Notes: generated from the sequence alone by a model not told the origin. DNA of 64,000 bases from Chloroflexota bacterium (GCA_029262735.1 JAJCYY010000010.1:1-64000), one strand, 5' to 3'. Shown: positions 53,508 to 63,364, counted from the stretch's first letter. Numbers and translations: made by a program.

Positions 53508-54344
53508 ATGGAACCGTTTGCAACAAGGCTCGACGAGGTTGCAGCCCGCAAGAACACGATGGTCTGTGTGGGTCTCGACCCCGACCCGCGGCGCATGCCG
53601 ATAGACGATGTGGCGCAATTCAACAAACGGATCATCGACGCTACTCACCCACTTGTCGCCGCGTACAAGCCGCAGATGGCTTACTACGAGGCGCTGGGAA
53701 TCGACGGACTTCGGGCGCTCGAAGAGACGGTCCGGCACATCCGGGATGTCGCTCCCGAAGTCTTGATCGTCGGTGATGGCAAGCGCGGCGACATGGGGCC
53801 GACTGCGACTGCGTACGCGACAGCCATGTTCGATGTCTGGGACTTCGATGTGGTCACGGTCAATGCGTACCAGGGATCCGACACTGTCGAGCCGTTTCTC
53901 CAGCATCCGGGCCGCGGCGTCTTCATAGTCTGCCGGACATCAAACCCCAGTTCTCGTGATTTCCAGGACCTGCGAATAGACGAGGAAGGAAAGCCTCAAC
54001 TTTTCGAGAAGGTGGCGGAGGCAGCAGAACGCTGGGACATTGGCGGGAACATTGGCCTGGTAGTCGGCGCCACGTTTCCGATGGAGTTGCGCCTGCTTCG
54101 AGCGGACCACACGACGATGCCGATCCTGGTGCCGGGCGTCGGAGCGCAGGGTGGAGATGTGATAAAGGCCGTGAAGGCCGGTGTCGATGGCAATGGCCGG
54201 GGCATGTTGATCAATTCGAGCCGAGGGATCATCTACGCATCTGACCATCCGAAGGACTACCCGCGCTACGCAAAGATCGCCTGCCAGTCACTTCAGCGTC
54301 AAATCAATCATGCGCTTGAGGCTGTCCCCGGATCTGCCAAATGA
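53508..54344 (+). CDS. pyrF: Orotidine 5'-phosphate decarboxylase (group 2)
   Basis: The 278-residue protein has the active-site [11 protein letters not shown] (Asp/Lys/Asp) plus [26 protein letters not shown] and [10 protein letters not shown], the long bacterial PyrF type of about 270 residues. It catalyses the last step of UMP synthesis. Its stop overlaps the DUF951 gene by ATGA. Other pyr genes are not in the window. Confidence 0.97.
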   Translation: MEPFATRLDEVAARKNTMVCVGLDPDPRRMPIDDVAQFNKRIIDATHPLVAAYKPQMAYYEALGIDGLRALEETVRHIRDVAPEVLIVGDGKRGDMGPTATAYATAMFDVWDFDVVTVNAYQGSDTVEPFLQHPGRGVFIVCRTSNPSSRDFQDLRIDEEGKPQLFEKVAEAAERWDIGGNIGLVVGATFPMELRLLRADHTTMPILVPGVGAQGGDVIKAVKAGVDGNGRGMLINSSRGIIYASDHPKDYPRYAKIACQSLQRQINHALEAVPGSAK

Positions 54345-54565
54345 TCCCGCCGGAGGGCCCATTTGGCAAAGAGCGCACTCCGTTTGCCGTCGGTGACCGT
54401 ATAACCATGAAGAAACCGCATCCTTGCGGCGGCAAAGACTGGCTTGTGTATCGAATCGGAGCAGATATTGGTGTGCGATGTGAGACGTGCAAACGGCGTG
54501 TGATGTTGCCAAGACGAGACCTTGAGAGGCGCATGAAACAACATTCGCCGCAAGTGGGGGATTAG
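54341..54565 (+). CDS. DUF951 family small protein
   Basis: The 74-residue protein has [42 protein letters not shown], the full DUF951 signature with conserved cysteines (C-C-C) that may bind metal. It overlaps pyrF by 4 nt, so translation is coupled. DUF951 is widespread in Firmicutes and Chloroflexi, with no settled function. Confidence 0.88.
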   Translation: MIPPEGPFGKERTPFAVGDRITMKKPHPCGGKDWLVYRIGADIGVRCETCKRRVMLPRRDLERRMKQHSPQVGD

Positions 54566-54709
54566 GCACGGTGGCCCGCCGGTAAACAAGCACGATTTCG
54601 TGGTTGCCAACTTCGTTGACTGAGAGGTAGGCCGGGAATAAGGTGATTGCATCCGTACACCGAGCAGATTTGAACGATCTGTCTAAGATCCCCGGAAAGG
54701 CTGCTCACT

Positions 54710-55291
54710 ATGAACGAGATGGAAATAGATAGCATCCGGGTCAGCCTGGAGAATTATCAGCGTGTCGTGATCCTCAAGCAGAAAGAGGGCGACAGGTACC
54801 TGCTGATTTGGATTGGCACGCACGAGGCGGAAGCGATAGCCGTGCGCCTCCAGGAAGTGCAAGTCCCGCGCCCCTTAACCCACGACCTCCTTCACAGCGC
54901 GATCAAAGAGCTCGGCGGCGCTATCGAGAAGATCACCATCTCCGGCCTCGAGAGCGACACTTACTTTGCCCAGATTGTTGTACGCGTGGGTGAGAAGACT
55001 ATCGATATCGATTCCCGCCCATCGGATGCGCTTGCGATTGCGGTCCGTGCCAAGGTTCCGATCTTCGTCGAGGACGAGGTGATGGAGAAGGCCGGCGTCT
55101 TGCTGGACAAAGAGACCGGCAACGCCATTGTTGGCAGCGAGGGTGCGTCAGCAGCCGATGGTGCCGCACAACGTGAGCACCGTGCGCCCGTTGGCAAGGA
55201 AGAGTTGAAGAAGCTCTCTGCTTTCCAGGATTTCATCGAGTCGATGGACATGGGCGGCCTCGGCGAAGAGGGCGAAGCGACCAGCGGCTGA
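54710..55291 (+). CDS. Bifunctional nuclease family protein (DUF151)
   Basis: The 193-residue protein has the DUF151 core: YLLIWIGTHEAEAIAVRLQ, RPLTHDLLHSAIKELGG and IDSRPSDALAIAVRAKVPIFVED. A C-terminal UVR-like KEELKKLSAFQDFIESMD follows. Plant homologues have RNase and DNase activity. The bacterial role is unproven. Confidence 0.88.
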   Translation: MNEMEIDSIRVSLENYQRVVILKQKEGDRYLLIWIGTHEAEAIAVRLQEVQVPRPLTHDLLHSAIKELGGAIEKITISGLESDTYFAQIVVRVGEKTIDIDSRPSDALAIAVRAKVPIFVEDEVMEKAGVLLDKETGNAIVGSEGASAADGAAQREHRAPVGKEELKKLSAFQDFIESMDMGGLGEEGEATSG

Positions 55292-55416
55292 ATAGCGCCG
55301 CTTGCTATCTGAGTTCCACCGGCCTACTCCCGTTTCCTGTTGCTGGCGGTCTCATCTACGAACTTGACGTTGTGCTTACTGATAGATCGCGCCGGGATCA
55401 CTTACTCGTAAATCGC

Positions 55417-55445
55417 CTTTGAGCAGCCGCTTTCATGCTGATAAA
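55417..55445 (+). promoter_or_regulatory. Weak promoter candidate for the tRNA pair
   Basis: CTTTGA (55417-55422) and GATAAA (55440-55445) are 17 nt apart, with the latter about 17 nt before the tRNA-Gln start. The boxes are weak matches. Upstream to 55292 nothing else is seen. Confidence 0.3.
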
Positions 55446-55461
55446 GTAGAAGAAGTGACGT

Positions 55462-55535
55462 TGCCGATTCGTCTAGTGGTAGGACATCAGACTCTGAATC
55501 TGAGAGCCTAGGTTCGAATCCTAGATCGGCAGCCA
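55462..55535 (+). tRNA. trnQ: tRNA-Gln (anticodon CTG)
   Basis: The acceptor arms TGCCGAT/ATCGGCA, anticodon stem TCAGA/TCTGA with loop CTCTGAA (anticodon CTG), and T arm CTAGG-TTCGAAT-CCTAG are all paired; G discriminator and CCA are encoded. It lies 2 nt from tRNA-Glu. Confidence 0.97.
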
Positions 55536-55537
55536 GT

Positions 55538-55613
55538 GGCCCCTTCGTCTAGTGGCCCAGGACACGGCCCTCTCAAGGCTGAAACAGGGGTTCGACTCCC
55601 CTAGGGGCTACCA
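55538..55613 (+). tRNA. trnE: tRNA-Glu (anticodon CTC)
   Basis: The acceptor GGCCCCT/AGGGGCT (one G-U pair), anticodon stem CGGCC/GGCTG with loop CTCTCAA (anticodon CTC), T arm AGGGG-TTCGACT-CCCCT and encoded CCA define tRNA-Glu. It follows tRNA-Gln by 2 nt in one transcript ending at the terminator. Confidence 0.97.
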
Positions 55614-55629
55614 ATCCTGGTAGCAGAAG

Positions 55630-55669
55630 CAGCCGTCCCGACTTTCGGGGCGGCTGTTTCGCGTTTTTT
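55630..55669 (+). terminator. Rho-independent terminator after the tRNA pair
   Basis: CAGCCGTCCCGA (55630-55641) pairs with TCGGGGCGGCTG (55644-55655) with one G-T wobble around a tight loop. A GCGTTTTTT tract ends at 55669. Confidence 0.9.
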
Positions 55670-55825
55670 CTCTGCCGTTCCGCGTCTTCTCCCGTGAGGA
55701 GCTTCAAATCGTATGAAACGGCGTGAGAGATCTACTGCGCCGCTCGGTTGCCACTGCAACTTATCGGTCCCCTCCGGCGTTAACATCGAGAGTATGAGGA
55801 TAACAGGCCAGAGACTGAAATCTCG

Positions 55826-57805
55826 ATGATGCGCGGTGGACACGGCGGCGGACGTGGAGGCGGGTTCAACACGCCAGGTTCTGACGCGCCACAACGGGAG
55901 ATCCGGCAGGGCACTCTGCGGCGTGTCATTCGCCTCTACCGTCCCTACCGATGGCAGCTTTCTGTCGTAATTGGCCTGGTACTTGTGACGGCAGCCCTCA
56001 ACGTTGCCACTCCCCTGCTACTGCGCCAGGTAATCGACGGCGCGCTCGTCGACCGGGATCGCGCTGAGTTGATATGGCTCGTCGCCGCCATGATTCTTGT
56101 CGCTGCTGCCAGCGGCGTGTTCAACATCATCCAGGCCTATCTGAACACTGGCGTCGGGCTCAATGTCATGCGAGATCTGCGCCGACGCGTCTACTCGCAT
56201 CTGCAGAAGTTATCTCTCTCGTTCTTCACACGGACACGCACGGGAGAGATCCAGTCACGCGTCTCCAATGATGTGGCATCAACCGAGCTTGTACTGACAG
56301 ACACCGTGAGCAACGTTGTTTCGAACACGGCTATCGTGCTGTCGTCGATTATCGCGATGCTCCTGATCTCATGGGAGCTGTCGCTTGTCGCGCTGGCCAC
56401 CGTTCCCATCTTCGTGTTCTTCACCGTGCGCGTCGGCAGGAAGCGGCGCCGCCTGACAGGTGAGTCGCAAAAGGCTCTGGCAGAACTGACCGCCCGCACC
56501 GGCGAGACGCTTTCGGTGTCAGGTGTGATGCTGGCAAAGACTTACGGACGTGAGAAGGAGCAGCTTGCGAGGTTCGAGGAGGACAACGACCGTTTGACTG
56601 AGCTGTCTATCCGACAGCAGCTAACGGGCAGAAGCTTCTTCGTGGTGGTCCAGACGTTCTTCACGATGGCACCAGCGCTGGTCTGGCTGGTTGGCGGACT
56701 GATCTTCCTGAGCGAACCCGCAGGCGAATCAACGGTGTCGCTTGGCGACATGGTGGCGTTCACAGCAATACAGACGAGGGTCCTGTTCCCGCTGTCGGGC
56801 CTGTTGAACCGGGGCGTTGATGTGACGAGTTCGCTGGCGGTTTTCGACAGAATATTCGAATACCTCGACATGGAGCCGCGCATAAAGGACCCGGAACACC
56901 CTGTCGAGCTGCCTCTGGAGCACGTGAAAGGCGACGTTCAGTTTCGTGAAGTGATGTTCAGGTACCCGGACACGGAGAGAGCCACTACAGATTCAGAAAC
57001 TAGGAACAGAGTAACTGCCCCGGAGCAGCGTGCGCCTTCCCTGAGAGACCTGGCCACTAGCGAGAGCGCCATAACACCAGAAGACGAGTCACTTGACGCC
57101 TCGTTCAAGCTCGGACCTATCTCGTTTGAAGCGAGTCCTGGCACTCTCACGGCGCTTGTCGGGCCGAGCGGGTCAGGCAAGACGACCGCTGGCTATCTTC
57201 TATCACGGCTCTACGACCCTGACTCCGGTTCCGTAGTAGTCGACGGCGTGGATATCCGCAGCCTCAGGCAGCGCGACCTGGCGCGGATGATAGGCGTTGT
57301 GACCCAGGATTCGTTCCTGCTCCACACCTCCATCAAGGAAAATCTGCTCTACGGAAAGCCTGACGCAACGGACGATGAGCTGATATCGGCCGCAACTGCC
57401 GCGCAGATCCACGAGACGATAACGACGATGCCAAATGGCTACGCAACGGTTGTCGGCGAACGTGGATACCGACTTTCCGGAGGAGAGCGCCAGCGGATTG
57501 CGATCGCCCGCGTCATGCTCAAGGACCCGCGGATCCTGTTGCTGGACGAGGCGACCAGCTCGCTCGATACGCTGTCGGAGCGGCTGATTCAGCAGGCGCT
57601 ATCGAAGCTGATGGAAGGTAGGACGACGGTCGCTATCGCACATCGTCTCTCAACCGTCATCGCTGCTCAGCAGATTCTCGTGATGCGGCACGGAAAGATA
57701 CTGGAACGCGGATCGCACGATGATCTTCTCCAATCTTCGGACCTCTACAGGCGTCTGTACGAGGAGCAGTTCATCGCAGTGCCGTCACTGGGCGGCGTGA
57801 CCTGA
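55826..57805 (+). CDS. ABC exporter, fused membrane and ATPase domains (MsbA-like)
   Basis: The 659-residue protein has a six-helix ABC transmembrane domain (about residues 35-330), then an ATPase domain with Walker A VGPSGSGKTTAGYLL, Q loop VTQDSFLLHTSI, signature LSGGERQRIAIARVML and Walker B ILLLDEATSSLD. The ATPase is preceded by a 50-residue insert rich in Thr/Glu/Ser (DTERATTDSETRNRV...EDESLDASF) between the first strands, which is unusual. Glycine-rich N-terminus (GGHGGGRGGGF) is also odd. Lipid or drug export is the likely job. Confidence 0.92.
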   Translation: MMRGGHGGGRGGGFNTPGSDAPQREIRQGTLRRVIRLYRPYRWQLSVVIGLVLVTAALNVATPLLLRQVIDGALVDRDRAELIWLVAAMILVAAASGVFNIIQAYLNTGVGLNVMRDLRRRVYSHLQKLSLSFFTRTRTGEIQSRVSNDVASTELVLTDTVSNVVSNTAIVLSSIIAMLLISWELSLVALATVPIFVFFTVRVGRKRRRLTGESQKALAELTARTGETLSVSGVMLAKTYGREKEQLARFEEDNDRLTELSIRQQLTGRSFFVVVQTFFTMAPALVWLVGGLIFLSEPAGESTVSLGDMVAFTAIQTRVLFPLSGLLNRGVDVTSSLAVFDRIFEYLDMEPRIKDPEHPVELPLEHVKGDVQFREVMFRYPDTERATTDSETRNRVTAPEQRAPSLRDLATSESAITPEDESLDASFKLGPISFEASPGTLTALVGPSGSGKTTAGYLLSRLYDPDSGSVVVDGVDIRSLRQRDLARMIGVVTQDSFLLHTSIKENLLYGKPDATDDELISAATAAQIHETITTMPNGYATVVGERGYRLSGGERQRIAIARVMLKDPRILLLDEATSSLDTLSERLIQQALSKLMEGRTTVAIAHRLSTVIAAQQILVMRHGKILERGSHDDLLQSSDLYRRLYEEQFIAVPSLGGVT

Positions 57806-57859
57806 GTATCTGGACGAACAGCATTTGCCAGCCGACGTAGTCGGTAATAATCTGCCTCC

Positions 57860-59260
57860 ATGACTCAACCACTCCGTCCGATAATGCTTGTCCGCCCTCC
57901 GAACGCCATCATGCGTGAGGAGTCATTCTGGGACGAACTGGCCGCTGCTGGCATCCGTGAGGTCGCTCTCCAGTGGCTCTGCCTGCTGGACGACCAGGGT
58001 CCGGAGGATGGCAACATCTACCCTCAGCCGGAAGACACTCATCCCAGGGGTTTGGCCGCGGTTGGCGGGTCACCGATCAAGCGGACTCCGGTTGCGGCGT
58101 ACAGTCCGAATCCTGAGCTGTACGAAGGATTGAACTGGGAGCCTCCTGGCATGCCTGCGCACATGCAGTCGCAGCAGGAGGAGTTGCGCGAATCGCTGAG
58201 ACTGGGCGTCAGTAAGGGCTTTCGCCTGTACACAACCGATGACAAAGGGTATTTCCTATTTGGCAGCTTCGGCACCGGGCGGCTTAACGAGGAGAGGTCT
58301 CGGCTCGTGCCAAGCGTGACGGACAGCGACGGACCGGCGATGACTGTGGCGCGGGCCAGGGACACCATTGCGAACTTCCCCGAGATAACCGGATTACTCC
58401 TGGACGGGCCTGATTTCAAGTGGGAGATAAAGCCGGGGCATCGCGATGACATGTGGGTCGAGCCGATCGACACACCTGCGAACCGGGCTTTCGCGGCTGC
58501 GAACGAGATCAACTTTGACGACGTCCTCGATGGCCGTTCTAAGTTCCAGGACTACCTGAAGTCGTTCACTCCCGACGCGGCCAAACGGTTTATCGAAGAG
58601 CAGCATGGCGCGCTGGCTGATCATGCATGGTGGTCGCTCCATCCGGAATTTTCTCCCTGGTATAACTTCAAGCAGAAAGCGGTTGAATGGAGCGTCAGCT
58701 CTTCTTACAGCGGCGTGAAGTCCCACCTGCCTGACCTGGCCGTCGGCAACTCATCGCGGCTGCCGTTTGCCACTACTCTGACCGGTCACAACACCGCCAG
58801 GAAGCAACGTTACACAGACTTCCAGATGCCTAAGGAGTACTGGTGGTCGGAGGGTGTTGCAGGGTTCCGCGGCACCGTGGTGAACTGGGTGAACACACTG
58901 GTTGAGTGGAACCCCGGCCTCGACGAGGACCTCGCGTCCCAGCTATTCAGCGCAATGTTCGACTATCCGATGCCTGCCGACTACCCGGTTTCAAGTTACA
59001 GCGATGAGGCGACAGACGAGTGGTTCACCACATCGGTCCATGACCAGACAATGAAGATGCTCAGGGACTGCGAGGATCCTGAACGATTTGTGCCGTGGGT
59101 AGGGTTGGAGCATTTTGGCAGCAACTGGCTGACGCCTTCTGAGCTTGACCGCCTGCTCGGTGAAATGCGAAAAACAGGCGCAACGCGTTACTGCTACTTC
59201 GTCTACAACTCGCTCAAGCCCGAGTACTGGGACGTGATCCGCAAGAACTCGGCGGGCTAG
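57860..59260 (+). CDS. Large hypothetical protein, possible TIM-barrel glycosidase-like
   Basis: The 466-residue protein has no signal peptide. The pattern IMLVRPPNAIMREESFWDELAAAGIREVALQWLCLLDDQG, EITGLLLDGPDFKWEI and SSYSGVKSHLPDLAVG, with regularly spaced strands, suggests a beta/alpha barrel. Aspartate and tryptophan-rich motifs (LLDGPDFKW, WVGLEHFGSNW) could form a sugar site. It is not a recognised glycoside hydrolase family. It follows the ABC exporter by 54 nt. Confidence 0.65.
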   Translation: MTQPLRPIMLVRPPNAIMREESFWDELAAAGIREVALQWLCLLDDQGPEDGNIYPQPEDTHPRGLAAVGGSPIKRTPVAAYSPNPELYEGLNWEPPGMPAHMQSQQEELRESLRLGVSKGFRLYTTDDKGYFLFGSFGTGRLNEERSRLVPSVTDSDGPAMTVARARDTIANFPEITGLLLDGPDFKWEIKPGHRDDMWVEPIDTPANRAFAAANEINFDDVLDGRSKFQDYLKSFTPDAAKRFIEEQHGALADHAWWSLHPEFSPWYNFKQKAVEWSVSSSYSGVKSHLPDLAVGNSSRLPFATTLTGHNTARKQRYTDFQMPKEYWWSEGVAGFRGTVVNWVNTLVEWNPGLDEDLASQLFSAMFDYPMPADYPVSSYSDEATDEWFTTSVHDQTMKMLRDCEDPERFVPWVGLEHFGSNWLTPSELDRLLGEMRKTGATRYCYFVYNSLKPEYWDVIRKNSAG

Positions 59261-59263
59261 TTG

Positions 59264-59761
59264 TCACCTGCACCAGGCGCCTTCGTCAAACCATGCGCCC
59301 TGGGTGAATATGTAGGTCTGACCGACCTCATCAGTGCGGACATAGCTGCCGTCCTGGTATGCATCCCAACGCACGCGCACCCGGTCTGAAGCCCTGACGA
59401 ACGGCTCAATGTTGCGTGCCGCAAATCCCTGGGTGGTGTAGCCGTCCCGTTCAAACTGCGCCGATGCGTCTCGTACGTAGCGTTGGAGACTCCGCGCTGC
59501 CCTGAACGCCGGGCTGCACGCTTCATACACCGTTGCCCAGTCGCCTCGCTGAATGGCGGCCACCTGGCCCTGGAACAGTTCAGTGACACGCGCCTTGGCA
59601 ACCTCCGCCGGAATAGGAGTCGTAGTTGCGAACACGGTCGGTGCGGGCTGCAGCGTCGGCGTTGGCTCGATGCCATCTGCACAGGCTGTGATGAGCGCAA
59701 CAATTACAAGCAGACCGGCTGTGAAAAGCCGCTTTCGGTGTGTTGTAAAAAGTTTCAGCAA
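59264..59761 (-). CDS. Putative lipoprotein, NTF2-like
   Basis: The 165-residue protein has a signal peptide FTAGLLVIVALITAC with lipobox, a Pro/Thr linker, then AKARVTELFQGQVAAIQRGDWATVYEACSPAFR, the helical start of an NTF2/SnoaL-like cone fold. It is predicted surface-exposed. It converges on the large hypothetical gene with a 3-nt gap. Confidence 0.7.
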   Translation of the reverse strand: MLKLFTTHRKRLFTAGLLVIVALITACADGIEPTPTLQPAPTVFATTTPIPAEVAKARVTELFQGQVAAIQRGDWATVYEACSPAFRAARSLQRYVRDASAQFERDGYTTQGFAARNIEPFVRASDRVRVRWDAYQDGSYVRTDEVGQTYIFTQGAWFDEGAWCR

Positions 59762-59899
59762 TCGGGGAGAATTAATGTTCGATGCGATTTAACACATGAA
59801 CCGCAACTCCGTGCGAATTCCGCGCCATCGCCCTGTTTCAGAGATACGCTCACGAAAAGGATTGGATTCAGGATACCTTGGCTGTGACTGTGCCTGCGG

Positions 59900-60316
59900 T
59901 CAGTCTCCTGGCTGTTTCATTGCGTTAATGAAGTCTTCTGTCGGGATGGCCGGGTACGTTTGAGTCTCGATCGTCCCGCGCGCGCCAAGCTCAATTGCAA
60001 GGCGGTGCATTGCCTCGTTGTTGGGCGCCTTGATGATCGTCACGAAGTCATAGAGGCCCATCAACGCGTACTGCGCGACCACCGAACAGCCACGCTGCTC
60101 AACCTCATGGTTCACCTCGAGAATTCGCTCCGGGTGGTCCTTGACCCTGTCCCTGCCGCGTTCAGTCAAGCGGGACAACATCATGTAGACGGGCATCTCG
60201 TCGTCGGCATCTTCCTCGATACCGGCGGGCATCGCCTGCGTGTCGATGGCCGACTCGATGCCTTCTTCAAACTGCGCCCAGGGATTGGACGGTCTTCGGG
60301 GCGGTTCCATAGTCAT
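59900..60316 (-). CDS. GYD-domain protein
   Basis: The 138-residue protein has the GYD domain MPVYMMLSRLTERGRDRVKDHPERILEVNHEVEQRGCSV, LMGLYDFVTIIKAPNNEAMHRLAIELGARGTIETQTYPAIP at its C-terminus. An N-terminal 40-residue acidic extension (DEDADDEMP) is not part of the domain. GYD proteins are small ferredoxin-fold proteins of unknown function. Confidence 0.85.
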   Translation of the reverse strand: MTMEPPRRPSNPWAQFEEGIESAIDTQAMPAGIEEDADDEMPVYMMLSRLTERGRDRVKDHPERILEVNHEVEQRGCSVVAQYALMGLYDFVTIIKAPNNEAMHRLAIELGARGTIETQTYPAIPTEDFINAMKQPGD

Positions 60317-60433
60317 CGACAGCTCCAGGTCGTCACCGGACAGGGTTTCGGATGATCACCCGATTTCAGCAGATGATATCCAATCTCCGGCACAATCTAT
60401 CTTTCACGCAGTGAATTTTTCGGGCTAGTCCGC

Positions 60434-62068
60434 CTACTCCATCTTAGAACCGACGAATCTTGAGATCGCCCGGGCGGTTGGGTCGGTTCGAACATTCACG
60501 ATACTCGGTTTGCCGGATGCGAATGCGCGTTCGAGGGCAGGTCGAATGTCTTTCGGGTTGTCGACCGACTCACCGTGACCACCCATTGCCGTTGCAATCT
60601 CATCGAACCTCGTCCACCCGAGCTCTCTGCCCGGCTTTCGGATACCTTCAACGCGTGCGGTCCAACCTTCGTTGTTGGACACGACAACGACGATTGGCAG
60701 GTTGTGGCGCACTGCGGTGTCGAAGTCCTGGATGTTCATGCCGAGCGAACCGTCGCCATGCAGAGCAACCACCTGCTTGTCTGGCTTGGCTAACTTTGCC
60801 CCAATGGCGTACGGGAGCCCAACGCCCATGCAGCCCGTTGGGCCTGAGTTAAGACGGTGGCCCGGCTCATACGTTGGAATCGACTGTCGCCCGTAGTGCA
60901 GGATCTCGTTTCCATCGACTGCAAGAATCGCATCGCGGTCCATCACTTCACGCAGCTCTTTGCAGAGCCTGAGCGGGTGAATAGGGACCTGGTCCGAGTT
61001 TTCAAGCGGTGCAACACGTTGCCTGCGTTCGGCGTCGGAATCGCGCAGATGAGTTACCCAATCGCTGTCTGCTCGAGTCTTGAAACGAGTGCGAGAGACC
61101 TCAGCATTCAGTTGCGACAGAACGGCTCTCGCGTCGCCGACTATGCCTAAGTCGATGCTGCGATTGTGTCCGAGTTCCTGCTCATGGATGTCTATCTGCA
61201 CGAGCTTCGCCTGCGCTCCCAGTCGCTGCCCGAAGGTCATTATCCAGTTGAAGCGGGTCCCGACGACGATGATCAGATCCGCTTCCCTGAGCGCCGTTGA
61301 GCGCGCCGCAGGGAACGATAGTGGATGATCTTCTGGGATCAGCCCGCGCGATATTGGCGCTGTGTAGAACGGCATACCTGTGCGATCGACGAACTCTCGC
61401 ATCTCTTCCCACGCCTGCGACCACCAGACTCCGCCGCCCGCAAGGAGCATTGGCCGGGTTGACTCGCGCAGCATCTTCACGACCTCACGCACCTGATCCT
61501 GGTCACCGGCAGGGCGAGATCGGGTTTCGGCACGAGATGGCGGAGGGGCATCCGCTTCATCAACCTCGGCATACAGCACGTCTTCGTTGCAGTCGATGTA
61601 GACAGGCCCAGGGCGGCCGGATGTTGCGATTCGGAACGCGGATGAGACGTGTTCTGGGTAGCGCGCCGGGTCCGTTGGCCTCATGACGGCTTTACTGATC
61701 GGCTCAAAAATCCCAACCTGGTCGACTTCCTGGAAGCCGTCACGTCCGAAGTCAGAGATGGGACCGGCGCCGCCAAGTGTGATCATCGGCGCGCAGTCGA
61801 CGAACGCGTTGTACTGGCCGGTGAGCAGGTTGAGCGTGCCGGGCCCGGAAGCAGCGGTCGTCACACCAGGCTTGCCGGTAACTCGTGCGTATGCATGTGC
61901 AGCCATGGCGGCCGCCTGCTCATGACGGAAGTCAACCGGCTTGATGCCCATGTCTTCCGAGTTATTGACGATCTCGTAGTTAGGTCCGCCCATGAGGTAG
62001 AAGAGGTGGTCCACTCCTTCTTCCTTGAGGGTGCGGGCGACGAGGTAACTTCCAGCTACTTTTGGCAT
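60434..62068 (-). CDS. Thiamine-diphosphate-dependent enzyme (acetolactate-synthase-like)
   Basis: The protein of about 544 residues starts at ATG 62068; the frame extends to 62161 with low-quality residues. It has the Pyr-domain glutamate in DFRHEQAAAMAAHAYARVTGKPGV, PAASGPGTLNLLTG, and the PP-domain HGDGSLGMNIQDFDTAVRHNLPIVVVVSNNEGWTA (GDGS...NN thiamine motif). It is a ThDP enzyme of the acetolactate-synthase/oxalyl-CoA-decarboxylase/benzoylformate-type group. No FAD regulator subunit is near, so it is probably not a housekeeping IlvB. Substrate is unknown. Confidence 0.88.
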   Translation of the reverse strand: MPKVAGSYLVARTLKEEGVDHLFYLMGGPNYEIVNNSEDMGIKPVDFRHEQAAAMAAHAYARVTGKPGVTTAASGPGTLNLLTGQYNAFVDCAPMITLGGAGPISDFGRDGFQEVDQVGIFEPISKAVMRPTDPARYPEHVSSAFRIATSGRPGPVYIDCNEDVLYAEVDEADAPPPSRAETRSRPAGDQDQVREVVKMLRESTRPMLLAGGGVWWSQAWEEMREFVDRTGMPFYTAPISRGLIPEDHPLSFPAARSTALREADLIIVVGTRFNWIMTFGQRLGAQAKLVQIDIHEQELGHNRSIDLGIVGDARAVLSQLNAEVSRTRFKTRADSDWVTHLRDSDAERRQRVAPLENSDQVPIHPLRLCKELREVMDRDAILAVDGNEILHYGRQSIPTYEPGHRLNSGPTGCMGVGLPYAIGAKLAKPDKQVVALHGDGSLGMNIQDFDTAVRHNLPIVVVVSNNEGWTARVEGIRKPGRELGWTRFDEIATAMGGHGESVDNPKDIRPALERAFASGKPSIVNVRTDPTARAISRFVGSKME

Positions 62069-62187
62069 GTGCGGTTCCGTTGTTTCTGAGGCGGTTGGCT
62101 TTTCGGAGGTGGTTGATACCGATGCAAGATTATGCCTTGATATCCGAGCGCGGGCGAGCACTAAAATCCTGTGAATGGCCGATCAGG

Positions 62188-63345
62188 CTAGTTGTGGTCT
62201 GTTAGCGACTGACGCTCTTTGCCACCAACGGGTTGCCTGAGACGTTTGGTCGAAGGGCTTGCAGGATCGGTTCCGGCAAGCTTCGCTGCTTCAACCGCCA
62301 GCAGCACTCCACCCGCGAAGTCGTCGAGCGAAATGTATTCAGCAACGATCGTGTTCTTCGGTCCTGCGTTGTGCCACGCGCCGAGCGGGAATGCCATCCC
62401 TGTGACCGAGTAACCGTGCGCGGCGAATGCACTGGCTTCGCAGCCGCCCGCACCCATCAACTGTCGTTGGCACATGAACCCTGGATCTTCAGCCAGCAGG
62501 TTCGCCCTTGCCTGCACAAGATAGGATTCGGCGGAGTTGTTGAATGTCGTGGCGCTGTCGCCCGTTCGGATGACCGGGCCGCGCCCCTGCTCTGCACCGG
62601 GAAGTGCGAGGCTCGTCTCCACAGAGACCACGACTGTGTCACGCGGTAGCAGAGACTCCTCGGCGGCAAGCAGTGCGCCGATCAGACCAACCTCTTCTGC
62701 GCGGGTGAAAAGTCCATAGACAGCGCCCGGTGACTCGAACTTTGCAGCCGCGGCCATGACAGCAGTGATCGTAGCGCAGCCCGCCAGATCGTCCGCTGCA
62801 CGCATCTGGATCAAGCCATCACCCAGATCGAAGTCAGGCAGATCGAAGACGACAGCTGCCGGTAAGTACGAAATCTGATCGTCGAACTGCATGACCACCG
62901 ATCGTTCGTCCGTTTTGGTCAAGGAGCTGGCGGAGCCGGCAGCTTTGCCGACGATTCTGCCTGGAATTCGCTCGTCCCGCGCACGCCCGAGTTCCGCCTC
63001 GTCTTTGTCTCGTACAACAGCGATGACAGGTGCACCGGACTCCTCTGCCCACGGCGGCACTCCTCCCAGCACTCGAGCGATCACATGATCGCCTTCCTGT
63101 GCGATGGCTTCAAAGCCGGGATGGTCCATGTGCGCAACGAATGCCAGCCCTCTCGCTCCGGATTCGGAGCCGGGGCGTGAGACCAGCACGTTGCCCCAGA
63201 TGTCTGACTGCACATCCAGACCCATCGCTTCGCAGCGGGCCGAGAGGTAGGCGGCTGCGGCATGCTCGTGATACGAGGTTGCGGGCAGCCTTCCAAGCTG
63301 ACTTAGTGTTGTGAGGGCGACCTCTCTGAGTTCGGATTGGTTCAT
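62188..63345 (-). CDS. M42-family aminopeptidase (FrvX-like)
   Basis: The protein of about 385 residues starts at ATG 63345. It has metal ligands His/Asp/Glu in AHMDHPGFEA, ADDLAGCATI, TRAEEVGLIGA, VSVETS and WHNAGPKN, matching the M42 glutamyl aminopeptidase/FrvX group. These di-metal enzymes trim peptides in the cytoplasm. The start codon has no clear Shine-Dalgarno. The 5' end overlaps nothing and abuts the methyltransferase gene's stop. Confidence 0.85.
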   Translation of the reverse strand: MNQSELREVALTTLSQLGRLPATSYHEHAAAAYLSARCEAMGLDVQSDIWGNVLVSRPGSESGARGLAFVAHMDHPGFEAIAQEGDHVIARVLGGVPPWAEESGAPVIAVVRDKDEAELGRARDERIPGRIVGKAAGSASSLTKTDERSVVMQFDDQISYLPAAVVFDLPDFDLGDGLIQMRAADDLAGCATITAVMAAAAKFESPGAVYGLFTRAEEVGLIGALLAAEESLLPRDTVVVSVETSLALPGAEQGRGPVIRTGDSATTFNNSAESYLVQARANLLAEDPGFMCQRQLMGAGGCEASAFAAHGYSVTGMAFPLGAWHNAGPKNTIVAEYISLDDFAGGVLLAVEAAKLAGTDPASPSTKRLRQPVGGKERQSLTDHN

Positions 63346-63364
63346 ATGAGTAGATCGGAGTTGG

